Notes: generated by a model from the sequence alone, not told the origin. 33,143 bases of DNA from Thiogranum sp. (GCA_022340245.1 JAJDOI010000126.1:1-33143); one strand, 5' to 3'; counted from the first letter of the stretch, positions 1-8,274 are shown. Translations and numbers: made by a program.

Positions 1-822
1 ATCGAAGGCGTGCTGCACGAGTATTCGGCCATTGAGGGCGTGCAGGAAGACGTCATGGAGATCATGCTCAATCTCAAGGGCGTGGCGCTGAAGATGTTCA
101 ATCGCGAGGCGGCCACCCTCAAGTTGAGCAAGAAAGGTCCCGGACCGGTGACCGCAGGCGACATCAGCCTGGATCACGATATCGAAATCGTGAATCCCGA
201 CTATGTGCTTGCCAACCTCACCCAGAGCGGTGAGCTCAACATGACCCTGAAGGTGCAGATGGGACGCGGCTATGAGCCGGCAACCATACGCGCCGAGCGA
301 AGTGACGAAGGCAACCCGATCGGTTCGCTGCAGCTGGACGCCAGCTATACACCAGTTAAGCGGGTGTCCTATAACGTCGAGGCAGCGCGCGTCGAGCAGC
401 GCACCAACCTGGACAAGCTGATTATCGAGATCGAAACCAACGGCACCCTCGACCCGGAAGAGGCCATTCGTCATTCGGCCACCATTCTGCAGGATCAGCT
501 CTCGGTATTTGTCGATCTGCAGGGTAAGGAAGAAGTCCATACGGAAACCCGCGAAGCCGACATCGACCCGATTCTGCTGCGCCCGGTCGACGATTTGGAG
601 TTGACTGTCAGGTCGGCTAACTGTCTGAAAGCGGAAAGTATTTATTTTATCGGCGACCTCATTCAGCGTACCGAGGTGGAACTGCTGAAGACCCCGAACC
701 TGGGGAAGAAGTCGCTGACCGAAATCAAGGATGTGCTCGCATCGCGTGGCCTGTCACTGGGCATGCGCCTGGAGAACTGGCCGCCGGCAGGTCTCAAGGA
801 AAGCGAAAAGCAATCCGCCTGA
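1..822 (+). CDS. rpoA: DNA-directed RNA polymerase subunit alpha (5' truncated)
   Basis: The alpha subunit scaffolds RNA polymerase assembly, and its C-terminal domain contacts UP elements and activators. The window opens inside the gene: frame 1 reads [10 protein letters not shown], which lines up with about residue 61 of the E. coli protein, so roughly 60 N-terminal residues are missing and 273 remain. The rest of the N-terminal assembly domain is visible ([25 protein letters not shown]), then an acidic linker, then the alpha-CTD starting at [19 protein letters not shown] and ending LENWPP. The alpha-CTD DNA-contact segment ([14 protein letters not shown]) is intact. It is followed 67 bp later by rplQ, the usual end of the alpha operon. 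Identification is by direct recognition of conserved segments; only the left boundary is artificial. Confidence 0.98.
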   Translation: MEGVLHEYSAIEGVQEDVMEIMLNLKGVALKMFNREAATLKLSKKGPGPVTAGDISLDHDIEIVNPDYVLANLTQSGELNMTLKVQMGRGYEPATIRAERSDEGNPIGSLQLDASYTPVKRVSYNVEAARVEQRTNLDKLIIEIETNGTLDPEEAIRHSATILQDQLSVFVDLQGKEEVHTETREADIDPILLRPVDDLELTVRSANCLKAESIYFIGDLIQRTEVELLKTPNLGKKSLTEIKDVLASRGLSLGMRLENWPPAGLKESEKQSA

Positions 823-842
823 GCCGGGATTTTTGAATCGTG

Positions 843-861
843 CCCGCTGCTTCGCAGCGGG
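843..861 (+). promoter_or_regulatory. GC-rich hairpin in the rpoA-rplQ intergenic region
   Basis: An 8-bp perfect stem (cccgctgc / gcagcggg) closes on a 3-nt loop, 21 bp after the rpoA stop and 28 bp before the rplQ start. No T-run follows, so it does not look like an intrinsic terminator. A role in mRNA processing or in adjusting L17 relative to alpha is inference only. Confidence 0.5.
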
Positions 862-889
862 TGATTGACTTAAACGTAGGTAAACAAAA

Positions 890-1285
890 ATGCGTCACCG
901 TCAAAGTGGACGAAAACTGAATCGCAACAGCAGCCACCGCAAGGCCATGTTCCGTAACATGGCGGCCTCGCTGCTGGACCATGAAGTCATCAAGACGACG
1001 CTGCCCAAGGCCAAGGAATTGCGCCGGGTCGCCGAGCCGTTGATCACCATTGCCAAGAGTGACAGCGTTGCCAATCGTCGTCTGGCGTTCAATCGCCTGC
1101 GTGACCGCGACGTGGTGACCAAGCTGTTTAATGAACTGGGCCCGCGTTACAAGGACCGCCCCGGCGGCTACCTGCGTATTCTGAAAATGGGATTCCGCTC
1201 CGGTGACCAGGCGCCGATGGCGCTGGTGGAACTGGTCGATCGTCCTGCGGGTGAGGTCGAAGAGTCCGAGGCCCCTGCGGAGTAG
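890..1285 (+). CDS. rplQ: 50S ribosomal protein L17
   Basis: L17 is a structural protein of the large ribosomal subunit. The 131-residue product begins [20 protein letters not shown], the family signature, and continues with [19 protein letters not shown] and [20 protein letters not shown], as in the E. coli protein (127 aa). It has a slightly longer acidic tail ([10 protein letters not shown]). The ATG at 890 is preceded by a modest purine tract (taggt) about 8 nt upstream, and it gives the exact family N-terminus. It is the last gene of the alpha operon here: a strong intrinsic terminator begins 21 bp after its stop. Confidence 0.98.
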   Translation: MRHRQSGRKLNRNSSHRKAMFRNMAASLLDHEVIKTTLPKAKELRRVAEPLITIAKSDSVANRRLAFNRLRDRDVVTKLFNELGPRYKDRPGGYLRILKMGFRSGDQAPMALVELVDRPAGEVEESEAPAE

Positions 1286-1306
1286 GCTGCGCGCTCAACG
1301 GGTCAG

Positions 1307-1332
1307 AAAAGCCGGGCTTTGCCCGGCTTTTT
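1307..1332 (+). terminator. Rho-independent terminator after rplQ
   Basis: An 11-bp stem (aaaagccgggc / gcccggctttt) closes on a TTT loop and continues into a short T tract, just after the rplQ stop. The A-tract on the left arm makes it potentially bidirectional. It separates the ribosomal operon from the accessory genes to the right. Confidence 0.9.
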
Positions 1333-1375
1333 CAATGCGCCGTTACCGCCGGGCCGGCTGCGCTATCATAGTCCC

Positions 1376-2107
1376 ATGATCGCGACCTTTACCGACTTCG
1401 GCGGCAGCGGGCCCTACCTGGGGCAGGTGCGGGCGGTGTTGCATGAGCAGGCGCCCGGCGTCGCGGTCGTTGATCTGTTTCCGGACCTGCCGGCGTTCAA
1501 TGTTCAGGCCGCGGCTTACCTGTTGCCGGCCTACAGTCAGTACTTGCCGCGGGGCTGCGTCTGCTTCTGCGTGGTCGATCCCGGTGTCGGCAGTGACCGG
1601 GCCGCCGTCGCGGTTAACGCCGACGGACGCTGGTACGTCGGTCCGGACAATGGTTTGCTTTCCCAGGTGGTTCGTCGCGCATCCAGCGTGACTGCTTTTG
1701 AAATCACCTGGCGGCCCGAAGGGCTGTCTGCGAGCTTTCACGGCCGGGATTTGTTCGCTCCGGTGTGTGCGATGCTGGCGGGTGGCGGGAATGTCCCTGG
1801 CCAGCCGATCGATCCCCGGACCCTCCTGTTCGCCGACTGGCCGGCGGATCTCTGCCAGGTCGTGTATGTCGACCGCTACGGCAATGCCATGACCGGGTTA
1901 CGCGCGGAACAGCTTTCCCCCCGCTCCTGCATTGAAATTGCCGGAGTGCGCTGTGAGCGGCGGCTTACCTTCGGCGAGGCGGGATCGCAGAGCCCTTTCT
2001 GGTATGCGAATGCCAACGGCCTGGTCGAAATCGCAGTCGCGAATCGCAGCGCGGCGGGCGCCCTGAATCTGGGGATTGGCGACACTTTTGAGGTAACGCG
2101 GCAGTAA
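1376..2107 (+). CDS. SAM hydrolase / SAM hydroxide adenosyltransferase family protein (DUF62)
   Basis: Members of this family (DUF62, related to fluorinase and chlorinase) use an activated water to split S-adenosylmethionine into adenosine and methionine. The 243-residue product starts MIATFTDFGG, the family N-terminus. It carries the Asp-Arg-His set in the expected places: Asp68 and Arg75 in VVDPGVGSDR, and His122 in SFHGRDLFAP. GPDNGLL (about 89-95), DRYGNAM and the C-terminal PFWYANANGLVEIAVANRSA are also typical. The ATG at 1376 is chosen because an upstream in-frame start would lie in the rplQ terminator. No Shine-Dalgarno is obvious, and a -10-like TATCAT (1364-1369) ends only 6 nt before the ATG, so a leaderless transcript is possible but unproven. 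The physiological role is not settled by the sequence. Confidence 0.88.
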   Translation: MIATFTDFGGSGPYLGQVRAVLHEQAPGVAVVDLFPDLPAFNVQAAAYLLPAYSQYLPRGCVCFCVVDPGVGSDRAAVAVNADGRWYVGPDNGLLSQVVRRASSVTAFEITWRPEGLSASFHGRDLFAPVCAMLAGGGNVPGQPIDPRTLLFADWPADLCQVVYVDRYGNAMTGLRAEQLSPRSCIEIAGVRCERRLTFGEAGSQSPFWYANANGLVEIAVANRSAAGALNLGIGDTFEVTRQ

Positions 2108-2133
2108 CAGTCTGTGTGTATAATTGCCCCTCA

Positions 2134-2176
2134 AGCGTGCCTGCAGCGGGTGAAATGACACTTTTTAAGGCACGCT
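2134..2176 (+). repeat. Inverted repeat (9-bp stem) with an upstream TATAAT
   Basis: The arms agcgtgcct (2134-2142) and aggcacgct (2168-2176) are perfectly complementary across a 25-nt spacer. A perfect -10 hexamer TATAAT lies at 2119-2124, but I find no convincing -35 at 16-18 bp. A transcript starting about 2131 would begin with this hairpin. It could be the 5' end of a leader for the small gene at 2283, the 3' end of the SAM-hydrolase mRNA, or a small RNA. There is no T-run that would make it a clear terminator. Confidence 0.4.
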
Positions 2177-2225
2177 CCCTGCGGTAACAATACCCAACTC
2201 GTTGATAACAATTACTATGGCGGAT

Positions 2226-2241
2226 TGGCCGGGATTTTGCT
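2226..2241 (+). promoter_or_regulatory. Candidate sigma-54 (-24/-12) promoter
   Basis: The 16-mer TGGCCGGGATTTTGCT fits the RpoN consensus TGGCACG-N4-TTGCW with only two mismatches. The diagnostic GG (2227-2228) and GC (2239-2240) are exactly 10 nt apart. Transcription would start near 2252, about 30 nt before the GTG of the small exported protein. Such promoters need an enhancer-binding activator, and I cannot identify its site upstream. Confidence 0.6.
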
Positions 2242-2282
2242 AGATTAGAATCAGCTTATATGCTTAACGAAAGGGGAATGTC

Positions 2283-2531
2283 GTGAAAAATCTCGTGTCA
2301 GGGGCAGTGCTTTCCCTGCTCCTGTTGGGTTCCATGCCGGTTTCCGCGTCAACTCTGAACGCCGATATGAGTGTTGCCAAAACCGCCGTTCTCGTTAGCG
2401 AGCCGGCCCGGCTTGAGGCGCCGATCTTCAAGGCAGGTGGCATTCTCAACCTGCGTGGCGCCAACATTTTCTGGGTGCTCGGCGGGGGGCTGGTTGCCGT
2501 CAGTCTGCTAGCGAGACGCATCTCCTCCTGA
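2283..2531 (+). CDS. Small exported protein with C-terminal membrane anchor, unknown function
   Basis: I do not recognise a family. The 82-residue product has an N-terminal signal peptide (MKNLVSGAVLSLLLLGSMPV, with likely cleavage after about VSA, residue 22), a short polar middle, and a C-terminal hydrophobic helix (FWVLGGGLVAVSLLA, about 63-77) followed by RRISS. The hydrophobic-helix-plus-arginines ending resembles sortase or exosortase-type C-terminal sorting signals, but there is no PEP motif directly before the helix (an SEPARLEA lies about 20 residues upstream). The GTG at 2283 is the start: AAGGGGA (2271-2277) is well placed, and the nearby ATG at 2278 meets a stop after one codon. 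It lies behind a sigma-54-like promoter, and its last 24 bp overlap the opposite-strand tlpA-like gene tail to tail. Confidence 0.65.
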   Translation: MKNLVSGAVLSLLLLGSMPVSASTLNADMSVAKTAVLVSEPARLEAPIFKAGGILNLRGANIFWVLGGGLVAVSLLARRISS

Positions 2532-3149
2532 GCCGGGTTTTGCTGCATCGCTCGCATCGCGGGCGAGCAGCGCACGGACAATTTTCCGTACCTCGGGATG
2601 GTCAAAATCGCGTCCGCCGACGGCGCGGTAAACAGTCCTGCCCCGCTTGTCGATCAGCACCGTGGTCGGCAGACCTTTCACCCCGTATGCCTGCGAAACC
2701 TTGCTGTCGTGGTCGAACAGAATAGGGAAGGTGGGAAATACGCTCAGTTGACCAGTGTAGGCAAATACGTGATCCGGTGTTTCGAATTCGTTGACGGCGA
2801 GCACCACAAAGCCGGATTTTCCCAGGTCCTGATAGATGGACTCCATTGACGGGATTTCGCGTCGGCAGGGCGGACACCAGGTGGCCCAGAAGTTCAGCAT
2901 AATGACCTTGCCGCGGTAGGCGCTCAGCGAGTGCGCTTTCTCGTCCATGTCTTTCAGCGTGAAATCCGGCGCCGGTTTGGGTGTTTCGAGCCTGGTGAGC
3001 TCGTGGCTGAGTTCGGGTGACGGCAGTTCCGCGCGCGCCGCGCCGGCGGCTGCCAGCAGCGGCCACAACACGGCGGCGACCAGGGCCGGCCAGCTAGCGG
3101 CGGGGTGCCTTGGCCGGTGCGCAGCGCAGGTCTTCAAAGGTGCCTTCAT
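2508..3149 (-). CDS. TlpA/ResA-like periplasmic thiol-disulfide oxidoreductase
   Basis: This is a membrane-anchored or secreted thioredoxin-fold protein of the AhpC/TSA-Redoxin (TlpA-like) group, which usually reduces disulfides in exported proteins or during cytochrome c maturation. The 213-residue product has an arginine-containing N-terminus and a hydrophobic segment (about 21-39) ending AAGAARA, a signal peptide. The thioredoxin domain follows: APDFTLKDMD, then the active site WCPPC (Cys92, Cys95), and the cis-proline loop GLPTTVLID (Pro161). The start at 3149 is preceded by AAGGAAAG about 5 nt upstream; longer in-frame starts lack this and would add a non-hydrophobic leader. It overlaps the upstream secreted-protein gene by 56 bp, which suggests co-transcription. 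The substrate is unknown. Confidence 0.88.
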   Translation of the reverse strand: MKAPLKTCAAHRPRHPAASWPALVAAVLWPLLAAAGAARAELPSPELSHELTRLETPKPAPDFTLKDMDEKAHSLSAYRGKVIMLNFWATWCPPCRREIPSMESIYQDLGKSGFVVLAVNEFETPDHVFAYTGQLSVFPTFPILFDHDSKVSQAYGVKGLPTTVLIDKRGRTVYRAVGGRDFDHPEVRKIVRALLARDASDAAKPGSGGDASR

Positions 3150-3678
3150 ACGTCTTTCCTTGCTGGGACCAAGTGTAGTGTAGCGCAACCGGTGTGCCGG
3201 GCGGCAAAGGCAGCGTGGTAAAGCCCTGGCTCCAGTCGCCGGGCGCAAAGGTCTGGTCATCGGGCAACAGTGACCAGCGGAATGCCACACCCATGTCCTG
3301 CCACTGCTTCAGCCATTCGGTCTTTGTCTTGATGGGGTGGGCCTGGCCATCCCCGGTAAGGTAACGCCAGTCGGCCACCCGGTAACTCAACGGCTGGTCG
3401 GATTCGTTTTTGATAATGGTGCCGAAGATGCAGTAACCGGCCATCAGCTCCACGACCTCCTCGGGCAGGCCCCGGGCGCTGTAGACTGCGCGCACGTAGT
3501 CCGGCAGCAACTGGATGAACTGCAGGCTGAATCCGGGTTGCCGGGCTTTCCACGACAGCAGGCCACTGGTGTCGTCGGTGAACACCTGAACCTCGTCGGC
3601 GAATGCAGGCACTTGTACGGTGCACCCGAGCAGCAGAATGAGTCCCGCCAGGCGGGACGCGGTGGGAAATACGATCAT
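3094..3678 (-). CDS. Secreted or lipoprotein of unknown function
   Basis: I do not recognise a family. The 194-residue product starts MIVFPTASRLAGLILLLGC, a signal sequence that could be processed as a lipoprotein (LLGC, cysteine 19) or by signal peptidase I after the later VPAFA, before DEVQVF. The mature part has no membrane helix and looks like a small beta-rich extracytoplasmic domain, including IIKNESDQPLSYRVADWRYL and LPPGTPVALHYTW. Such segments resemble the ligand- or partner-binding beta-sandwich domains of periplasmic proteins, but that is only an impression. Longer starts upstream are possible but would bury the signal peptide. It is followed by the TlpA-like gene with a 56-bp overlap, so the pair may act together on an exported substrate. 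Confidence 0.65.
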   Translation of the reverse strand: MIVFPTASRLAGLILLLGCTVQVPAFADEVQVFTDDTSGLLSWKARQPGFSLQFIQLLPDYVRAVYSARGLPEEVVELMAGYCIFGTIIKNESDQPLSYRVADWRYLTGDGQAHPIKTKTEWLKQWQDMGVAFRWSLLPDDQTFAPGDWSQGFTTLPLPPGTPVALHYTWSQQGKTYEGTFEDLRCAPAKAPRR

Positions 3679-3802
3679 GTGCCCATAGTAGCCGAAACGC
3701 CGCCAAACCCGAACGGCTTTGTCAAATCCTCGCGGACTTTCTGTGGTTTTCGCGGGCCTCATGGCTAACGAAAACTACGCTTGCCGTGCGGTCCCGCCGG
3801 GT

Positions 3803-6652
3803 TCAGGCGGCGTCCGTGTCCGATGTCCGGCGCTCGCGTTCGAGTACCGGCCTGAGAAAATGTCCGGTATGTGAATGCGCCTGTCTGGAGACCTCTTCGG
3901 GTGTGCCCGTGGCGATGATTTCGCCACCGCCGTTGCCGCCTTCCGGGCCCAGGTCGATAACCCAGTCGGCGGTTTTGATGACATCCAGGTTGTGTTCGAT
4001 CACGACCACGGTGTTGCCGTGGTCGCGCAGGCGGTGCAGCACCTTGAGTAACTGCTCGATATCGTGGAAGTGCAGACCGGTGGTCGGTTCATCCAGAATA
4101 TACAGGGTTTTGCCGGTGTCGCGCTTGGACAGTTCGCGCGACAGTTTGACCCGCTGGGCCTCGCCGCCCGAGAGCGTCGTGGCGTTCTGGCCGAGCTTTA
4201 TGTAGGACAGTCCGACATCCAGCAGGGTGTTCAGTTTGCGGGCGATCACCGGAATGGCGCTGAAGAATTCCGCGGCGTCTTCCACCGTCAGGTCCAGCAC
4301 TTCGTGGATATTCCTGCCCTTGTAGCGGATATCCAGGGTTTCGCGGTTATAGCGCTTTCCCTTGCAGACGTCGCAGGGTACGTAAATGTCCGGCAGGAAG
4401 TGCATCTCCACCTTGATCACGCCGTCGCCCTGGCAGGCTTCACAACGTCCGCCTTTGACATTGAAGCTGAAACGTCCGGGTTTATAGCCGCGCGAGCGTG
4501 CCTCCTGGGTGCCGGCGAACAGTTCCCGTATCGGTGTAAACAGGCCGGTGTAGGTGGCGGGGTTGGAGCGCGGTGTGCGGCCGATGGGGCTCTGGTCGAT
4601 ATCGACGATTTTGTCGAACAGGTCCAGCCCCTCGACAGCTGCATAGGGCGCTGGCTCGGTCGCGGCACCGTTGAGCTCGGCCGCGGCGATGCGGTACAGC
4701 GTATCGTTGATCAGCGTGGATTTGCCGGAGCCGGAGACCCCGGTCACACAGCTTAACAGGCCCACCGGTATCGACAGTTCGACATCCTTGAGATTGTTTC
4801 CGCGCGCGCCGCGGATCAGCAGCTGACGCCCGGGGTCGTTGGGCGTGCGCGCGGCAGCCCCCTGTATACGCCGTTGCCCGCTGAGATACTGACCGGTAAG
4901 CGATGCCGGGTCCTGTATCACCTGTTCGGGCGTGCCCTGTGACACGACCTTGCCGCCGTGCACGCCGGCGCCGGGGCCCATGTCGACTACATGGTCGGCG
5001 CTGCGGATCGCGTCCTCGTCGTGTTCCACCACGATGACGGTGTTGCCAAGATCGCGCAGATAGTTGAGTGTATTGAGCAGGCGCTGGTTGTCGCGCTGGT
5101 GAAGGCCGATGGAGGGCTCGTCCAGGATGTACATGACGCCCACCAGCCCCGCGCCGATCTGGCTGGCAAGCCGGATCCGCTGCGCCTCGCCACCCGACAG
5201 CGTGTCCGCGCTGCGCTCCAGGGACAAATAGTTCAATCCGACGTTGACCAGGAAGTCGAGGCGTTCACCGATTTCCTTGACGATTTTCTCCGCGATTGCG
5301 CCGCGCTTACCTGGCAGCTTCAGCTCGGCGAAAAAGCGGCTTGCGTCACCCACCGGCAACGTGGTGATTTCCGGCAGGGTCCGCCCGGCGACAAACACGT
5401 GGCGCGCCGAGCGATTCAAGCGGGTCCCCAGGCATTCCGGGCAGGCATGGGTGCTGAGATAGCGCGCCAGTTCCTCCCGCACCACGTTCGATTCCGTCTC
5501 CCGGTAACGCCGCTCCATGTTGCGCAGAACGCCCTCGAAGGGATGGTGCTTGACCTGTATGCCGTGGCGTTCGTTGAGGTAGCGGAATTCGATGACCTGT
5601 TTGCCGCTGCCGTAAAGAATGACCTGCTTTGCCTCGTCGTCGAGTTCTTCGAAAGGCGTTTCGATGTCGAAGCCGTAGTGGTCGGCCAGCGAACTGATCA
5701 ATTGAAAGTAGTAGGCGTTACGCCGGTCCCAGCCGCGCACCGCGCCGCCAGCCAGGCTGAGGTGCGGGTGGGCGACCACGCGTCGCGGGTCGAAACTCTG
5801 CTGCACGCCAAGGCCGTCGCAGGTGGGGCAGGCGCCCACCGGGTTGTTGAAAGAAAACAGTCTCGGTTCCAGTTCGGCGAGCGAGTAACCGCAGTGCGGG
5901 CAGGCGAACTTGGCGGAAAAGGTGATCTCGGCCTGGTCGTCCATGTTGACCACGCGGGCCAGGCCGTCGGCGAGCCGCAGCGCGGTTTCGAAAGACTCCG
6001 CCAGGCGCAGTTTGAGATCATCGCGCACCTTGAAACGGTCGACCACGACTTCGATATTGTGCTTGCGGCGCAGATCCAGGCCGGGGGCGTTGTCCAGCTC
6101 GACAACGTCACCGTCGATGCGGGCGCGTATGAAGCCCTGCGCGCGCAACTCATCGAGCAATCCGAGGTGTTCGCCCTTGCGTTCCTGTACCACCGGCGCC
6201 AGCAACATCCAGCGCGAGCCTTCAGGCTGTTCCAGAACCTGGTCGACCATCTGGCTGATGGTCTGGGCTTCGAGGGTGATGTCGTGATCGGGACACCGTG
6301 GCGTGCCGACGCGCGCGAACAACAGGCGCAGATAGTCGTAGATTTCGGTGATGGTACCGACGGTGGAGCGTGGATTGTGCGACGTGGATTTCTGCTCGAT
6401 GGAAATCGCCGGCGAAAGGCCCTCGATATGGTCGAGGTCCGGTTTCTCCATCATCGACAGGAACTGGCGCGCATAGGCCGACAGCGATTCCACGTAGCGT
6501 CGCTGGCCCTCGGCGTAAATAGTGTCGAAAGCCAGTGACGACTTGCCCGAGCCCGACAACCCGGTGATGACAATCAGCTTGTCGCGCGGCAGGTCCAGGT
6601 CGACGTTTTGCAGGTTATGCGTGCGTGCGCCGCGGATACGGATACTGTCCAT
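3803..6652 (-). CDS. uvrA: Excinuclease ABC subunit A
   Basis: UvrA is the damage-sensing ATPase of nucleotide excision repair; it dimerises, loads UvrB at lesions and leaves. The 949-residue product (E. coli 940) starts [19 protein letters not shown]. It shows the first Walker [13 protein letters not shown] (about 31-42), the zinc module [14 protein letters not shown] with CPTCDGLG, a first [12 protein letters not shown] signature, the second Walker [14 protein letters not shown], the zinc module CEACQGDG with [10 protein letters not shown], and a second [12 protein letters not shown] followed by [12 protein letters not shown]. No domain is missing. It is divergent from the MFS gene, with 73 bp between them. 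I looked for an E. coli-type LexA box (CTGT-N8-ACAG) in that gap and did not find one. Confidence 0.98.
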   Translation of the reverse strand: MDSIRIRGARTHNLQNVDLDLPRDKLIVITGLSGSGKSSLAFDTIYAEGQRRYVESLSAYARQFLSMMEKPDLDHIEGLSPAISIEQKSTSHNPRSTVGTITEIYDYLRLLFARVGTPRCPDHDITLEAQTISQMVDQVLEQPEGSRWMLLAPVVQERKGEHLGLLDELRAQGFIRARIDGDVVELDNAPGLDLRRKHNIEVVVDRFKVRDDLKLRLAESFETALRLADGLARVVNMDDQAEITFSAKFACPHCGYSLAELEPRLFSFNNPVGACPTCDGLGVQQSFDPRRVVAHPHLSLAGGAVRGWDRRNAYYFQLISSLADHYGFDIETPFEELDDEAKQVILYGSGKQVIEFRYLNERHGIQVKHHPFEGVLRNMERRYRETESNVVREELARYLSTHACPECLGTRLNRSARHVFVAGRTLPEITTLPVGDASRFFAELKLPGKRGAIAEKIVKEIGERLDFLVNVGLNYLSLERSADTLSGGEAQRIRLASQIGAGLVGVMYILDEPSIGLHQRDNQRLLNTLNYLRDLGNTVIVVEHDEDAIRSADHVVDMGPGAGVHGGKVVSQGTPEQVIQDPASLTGQYLSGQRRIQGAAARTPNDPGRQLLIRGARGNNLKDVELSIPVGLLSCVTGVSGSGKSTLINDTLYRIAAAELNGAATEPAPYAAVEGLDLFDKIVDIDQSPIGRTPRSNPATYTGLFTPIRELFAGTQEARSRGYKPGRFSFNVKGGRCEACQGDGVIKVEMHFLPDIYVPCDVCKGKRYNRETLDIRYKGRNIHEVLDLTVEDAAEFFSAIPVIARKLNTLLDVGLSYIKLGQNATTLSGGEAQRVKLSRELSKRDTGKTLYILDEPTTGLHFHDIEQLLKVLHRLRDHGNTVVVIEHNLDVIKTADWVIDLGPEGGNGGGEIIATGTPEEVSRQAHSHTGHFLRPVLERERRTSDTDAA

Positions 6653-6681
6653 CTTGATTCCGGCTTAACATCGAACCTGCT

Positions 6682-6710
6682 ACTATACTGCGTTTCGCAA
6701 CCCTGACCAA
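6682..6710 (-). promoter_or_regulatory. Candidate sigma-70 promoter for uvrA
   Basis: On the minus strand, TTGGTC (6705-6710) and TATAGT (6682-6687) are separated by 17 bp, and the start codon of uvrA lies about 30 bp downstream of the -10. The -10 matches 5 of 6 positions and the -35 only 3 of 6, so this is a moderate candidate. Confidence 0.4.
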
Positions 6711-6725
6711 AAGGAATCCCTGTCC

Positions 6726-8120
6726 GTGAGCACAGACCTTGATGCCGCTGCAGGCATGAGCCGCAACGAGGTGCGTTCCGCCGCGTCCATGGCGGGCATT
6801 TATGCCCTGCGTATGCTGGGGTTATTTATGATCCTGCCGGTGTTCGCCCTGTACGCCGAAGACCTGCAGGGCGCGACACCGGCGCTGGCGGGCCTGGCTA
6901 TCGGCATCTATGGCATGACCCAGGCGCTGCTGCAGATACCTTTCGGCCTGGTGTCCGACAAGATCGGGCGCAAGCCGGTGATCATCTTCGGGCTGCTGGT
7001 GTTCGCCCTGGGTAGCACGGTGGCCGCCAGTGCCGACACGATTACCATGGTCATCGTCGGCCGCGCCCTGCAGGGTGCCGGCGCGATTGCCGCCGCTGTC
7101 ATGGCGTTGACCGCCGACCTGATCCGTGAAGAGCACCGCGTCAAGGCCATGGCGATGATCGGCATGAGCATTGGCGCTTCTTTTGCGCTGGCCATGGTCC
7201 TGGGGCCTGTGCTCAACACCTGGATCGGCGTGCCGGGTATTTTCTGGCTGACCGCCATTCTGGCGGTGGGCGGTATTGGCGTGATTGTCCTGATCGTGCC
7301 GACGCCGGCCGTGAGTCGCGTGCACCGCGACGCCGAGGCCGTGCCGGGGCAGTTTACCGCGGTGCTGCGTGATCCGCAGCTGTTGCGGCTCGACCTGGGC
7401 ATCTTCTGCCTGCACCTGATTCTCACTGCCAGTTTCGTGGTGCTGCCACTGGCGCTGCGCGACGTTGCCGGTCTGCCGGCTGCTCGTCACTGGGAGCTGT
7501 ATCTGCCGGTGCTGGTGATGTCTCTGCCGATGGCAATACCGTTCATTCTGCAGGCGGAAAAACACCGACGTATGAAACAGGTTTTTGTCGGGGCGGTGGC
7601 CGTCATCGCCATCGCCGAGGCAGGCCTCTCGCTGCTGCATGGGAGTGTGTTGAGCATTGCGCTGTTGCTGTTTGTGTTTTACTCGGCGTTCAACCTGCTC
7701 GAAGCCATCCTGCCGTCGTTGATCGCCAAAGTTGCGCCCCCCGACCGCAAGGGCACGGCGATGGGTGTCTATTCCAGTTCCCAGTTTTTCGGCGCCTTCG
7801 TCGGTGGATCGGTGGGCGGCCTGCTGCACGGGCGTTACGGACTGGGCTCGGTGTTCCTGTTCTGCGCCGCCGTGGCGCTGCTGTGGCTGCTGTTGGCAGT
7901 CACCATGAAGAGCCCGCGTTACCTGGGCACGCGGGTCCTGCGGATCGGTCCCCAGGACGCCGTCAGTGCCCACAAGCTCGCCGCGCAGATCACCGCGGTG
8001 CGCGGCGTAGCCGAAGCCGTGGTGATTGCCGAGGATCAGGTCGCCTATCTGAAAATCGACCAGCAGGCGCTGGACGAGACCGCCTTGCGAAGCTTCGCGG
8101 TGCCCGGCGCCGAGGCCTGA
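6726..8120 (+). CDS. yajR: MFS transporter with C-terminal YAM-like domain (YajR-like)
   Basis: This is a 12-helix major facilitator superfamily transporter of the inner membrane, most like YajR, a putative drug:proton antiporter whose natural substrate is unknown. The 464-residue product (E. coli YajR 454) shows ALRMLGLFMILPVFALYA in helix 1, the motif-A loop GLVSDKIGRKP (about 78-88), GRALQGAGAIAAAVMAL in helix 4 and SSSQFFGAFVGGSVGG in the C-terminal half. After the last helix comes a soluble tail of about 65 residues (from PRYLGTRVLRIG) with the length and beta-alpha pattern of the YAM domain. The GTG at 6726 follows AAGGA (6711-6715) by 10 nt; an ATG at codon 11 is an alternative. The uvrA-MFS-ssb order is the one I know from Pseudomonas. 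Confidence 0.85.
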   Translation: MSTDLDAAAGMSRNEVRSAASMAGIYALRMLGLFMILPVFALYAEDLQGATPALAGLAIGIYGMTQALLQIPFGLVSDKIGRKPVIIFGLLVFALGSTVAASADTITMVIVGRALQGAGAIAAAVMALTADLIREEHRVKAMAMIGMSIGASFALAMVLGPVLNTWIGVPGIFWLTAILAVGGIGVIVLIVPTPAVSRVHRDAEAVPGQFTAVLRDPQLLRLDLGIFCLHLILTASFVVLPLALRDVAGLPAARHWELYLPVLVMSLPMAIPFILQAEKHRRMKQVFVGAVAVIAIAEAGLSLLHGSVLSIALLLFVFYSAFNLLEAILPSLIAKVAPPDRKGTAMGVYSSSQFFGAFVGGSVGGLLHGRYGLGSVFLFCAAVALLWLLLAVTMKSPRYLGTRVLRIGPQDAVSAHKLAAQITAVRGVAEAVVIAEDQVAYLKIDQQALDETALRSFAVPGAEA

Positions 8121-8164
8121 ATCAAGGGCTTATCTCCCTGCCCGCCAACCAACCGGTATGCGGC

Positions 8165-8193
8165 GTGCCATTCGCGGCGTCAGCCGCTATCAT
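8165..8193 (+). promoter_or_regulatory. Candidate sigma-70 promoter for ssb
   Basis: GTGCCA (8165-8170) and TATCAT (8188-8193) are spaced by 17 bp, about 80 bp before the ssb start. Each hexamer is a partial match. No LexA-type palindrome is visible here either. Confidence 0.35.
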
Positions 8194-8236
8194 GAACGTC
8201 CTGTCACCTGACGATGGCATCAGTTACCCATTTACC

Positions 8237-8259
8237 CGGGGTCCAGGGATGTGACCCCG
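8237..8259 (+). promoter_or_regulatory. Hairpin in the ssb leader next to the ribosome binding site
   Basis: A 7-bp perfect stem (cggggtc / gaccccg) with a 9-nt loop ends 5 nt before the GGAGAG (8265-8270) used by ssb. Its position would allow it to influence ribosome access. Any regulatory role is inference. Confidence 0.4.
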
Positions 8260-8274
8260 TACGAGGAGAGCAAC

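Noticed and set aside
2401-2425. SEPARLEA in the small exported protein as a PEP-CTERM motif
   Set aside because: A PEP-CTERM motif must directly precede the C-terminal helix; this one is about 15-20 residues too early and reads SEPAR, not VPEPA.
4958-6538. 526-codon plus-strand ORF opposite uvrA
   Set aside because: It is fully antisense to a clearly conserved uvrA and has no recognisable domain. Long antisense frames are common in high-GC coding DNA.
6671-6690. Possible LexA box in the uvrA-yajR gap
   Set aside because: The segment around cctgctactatactgc lacks the CTGT-N8-ACAG palindrome; it is better explained as the uvrA -10 region.
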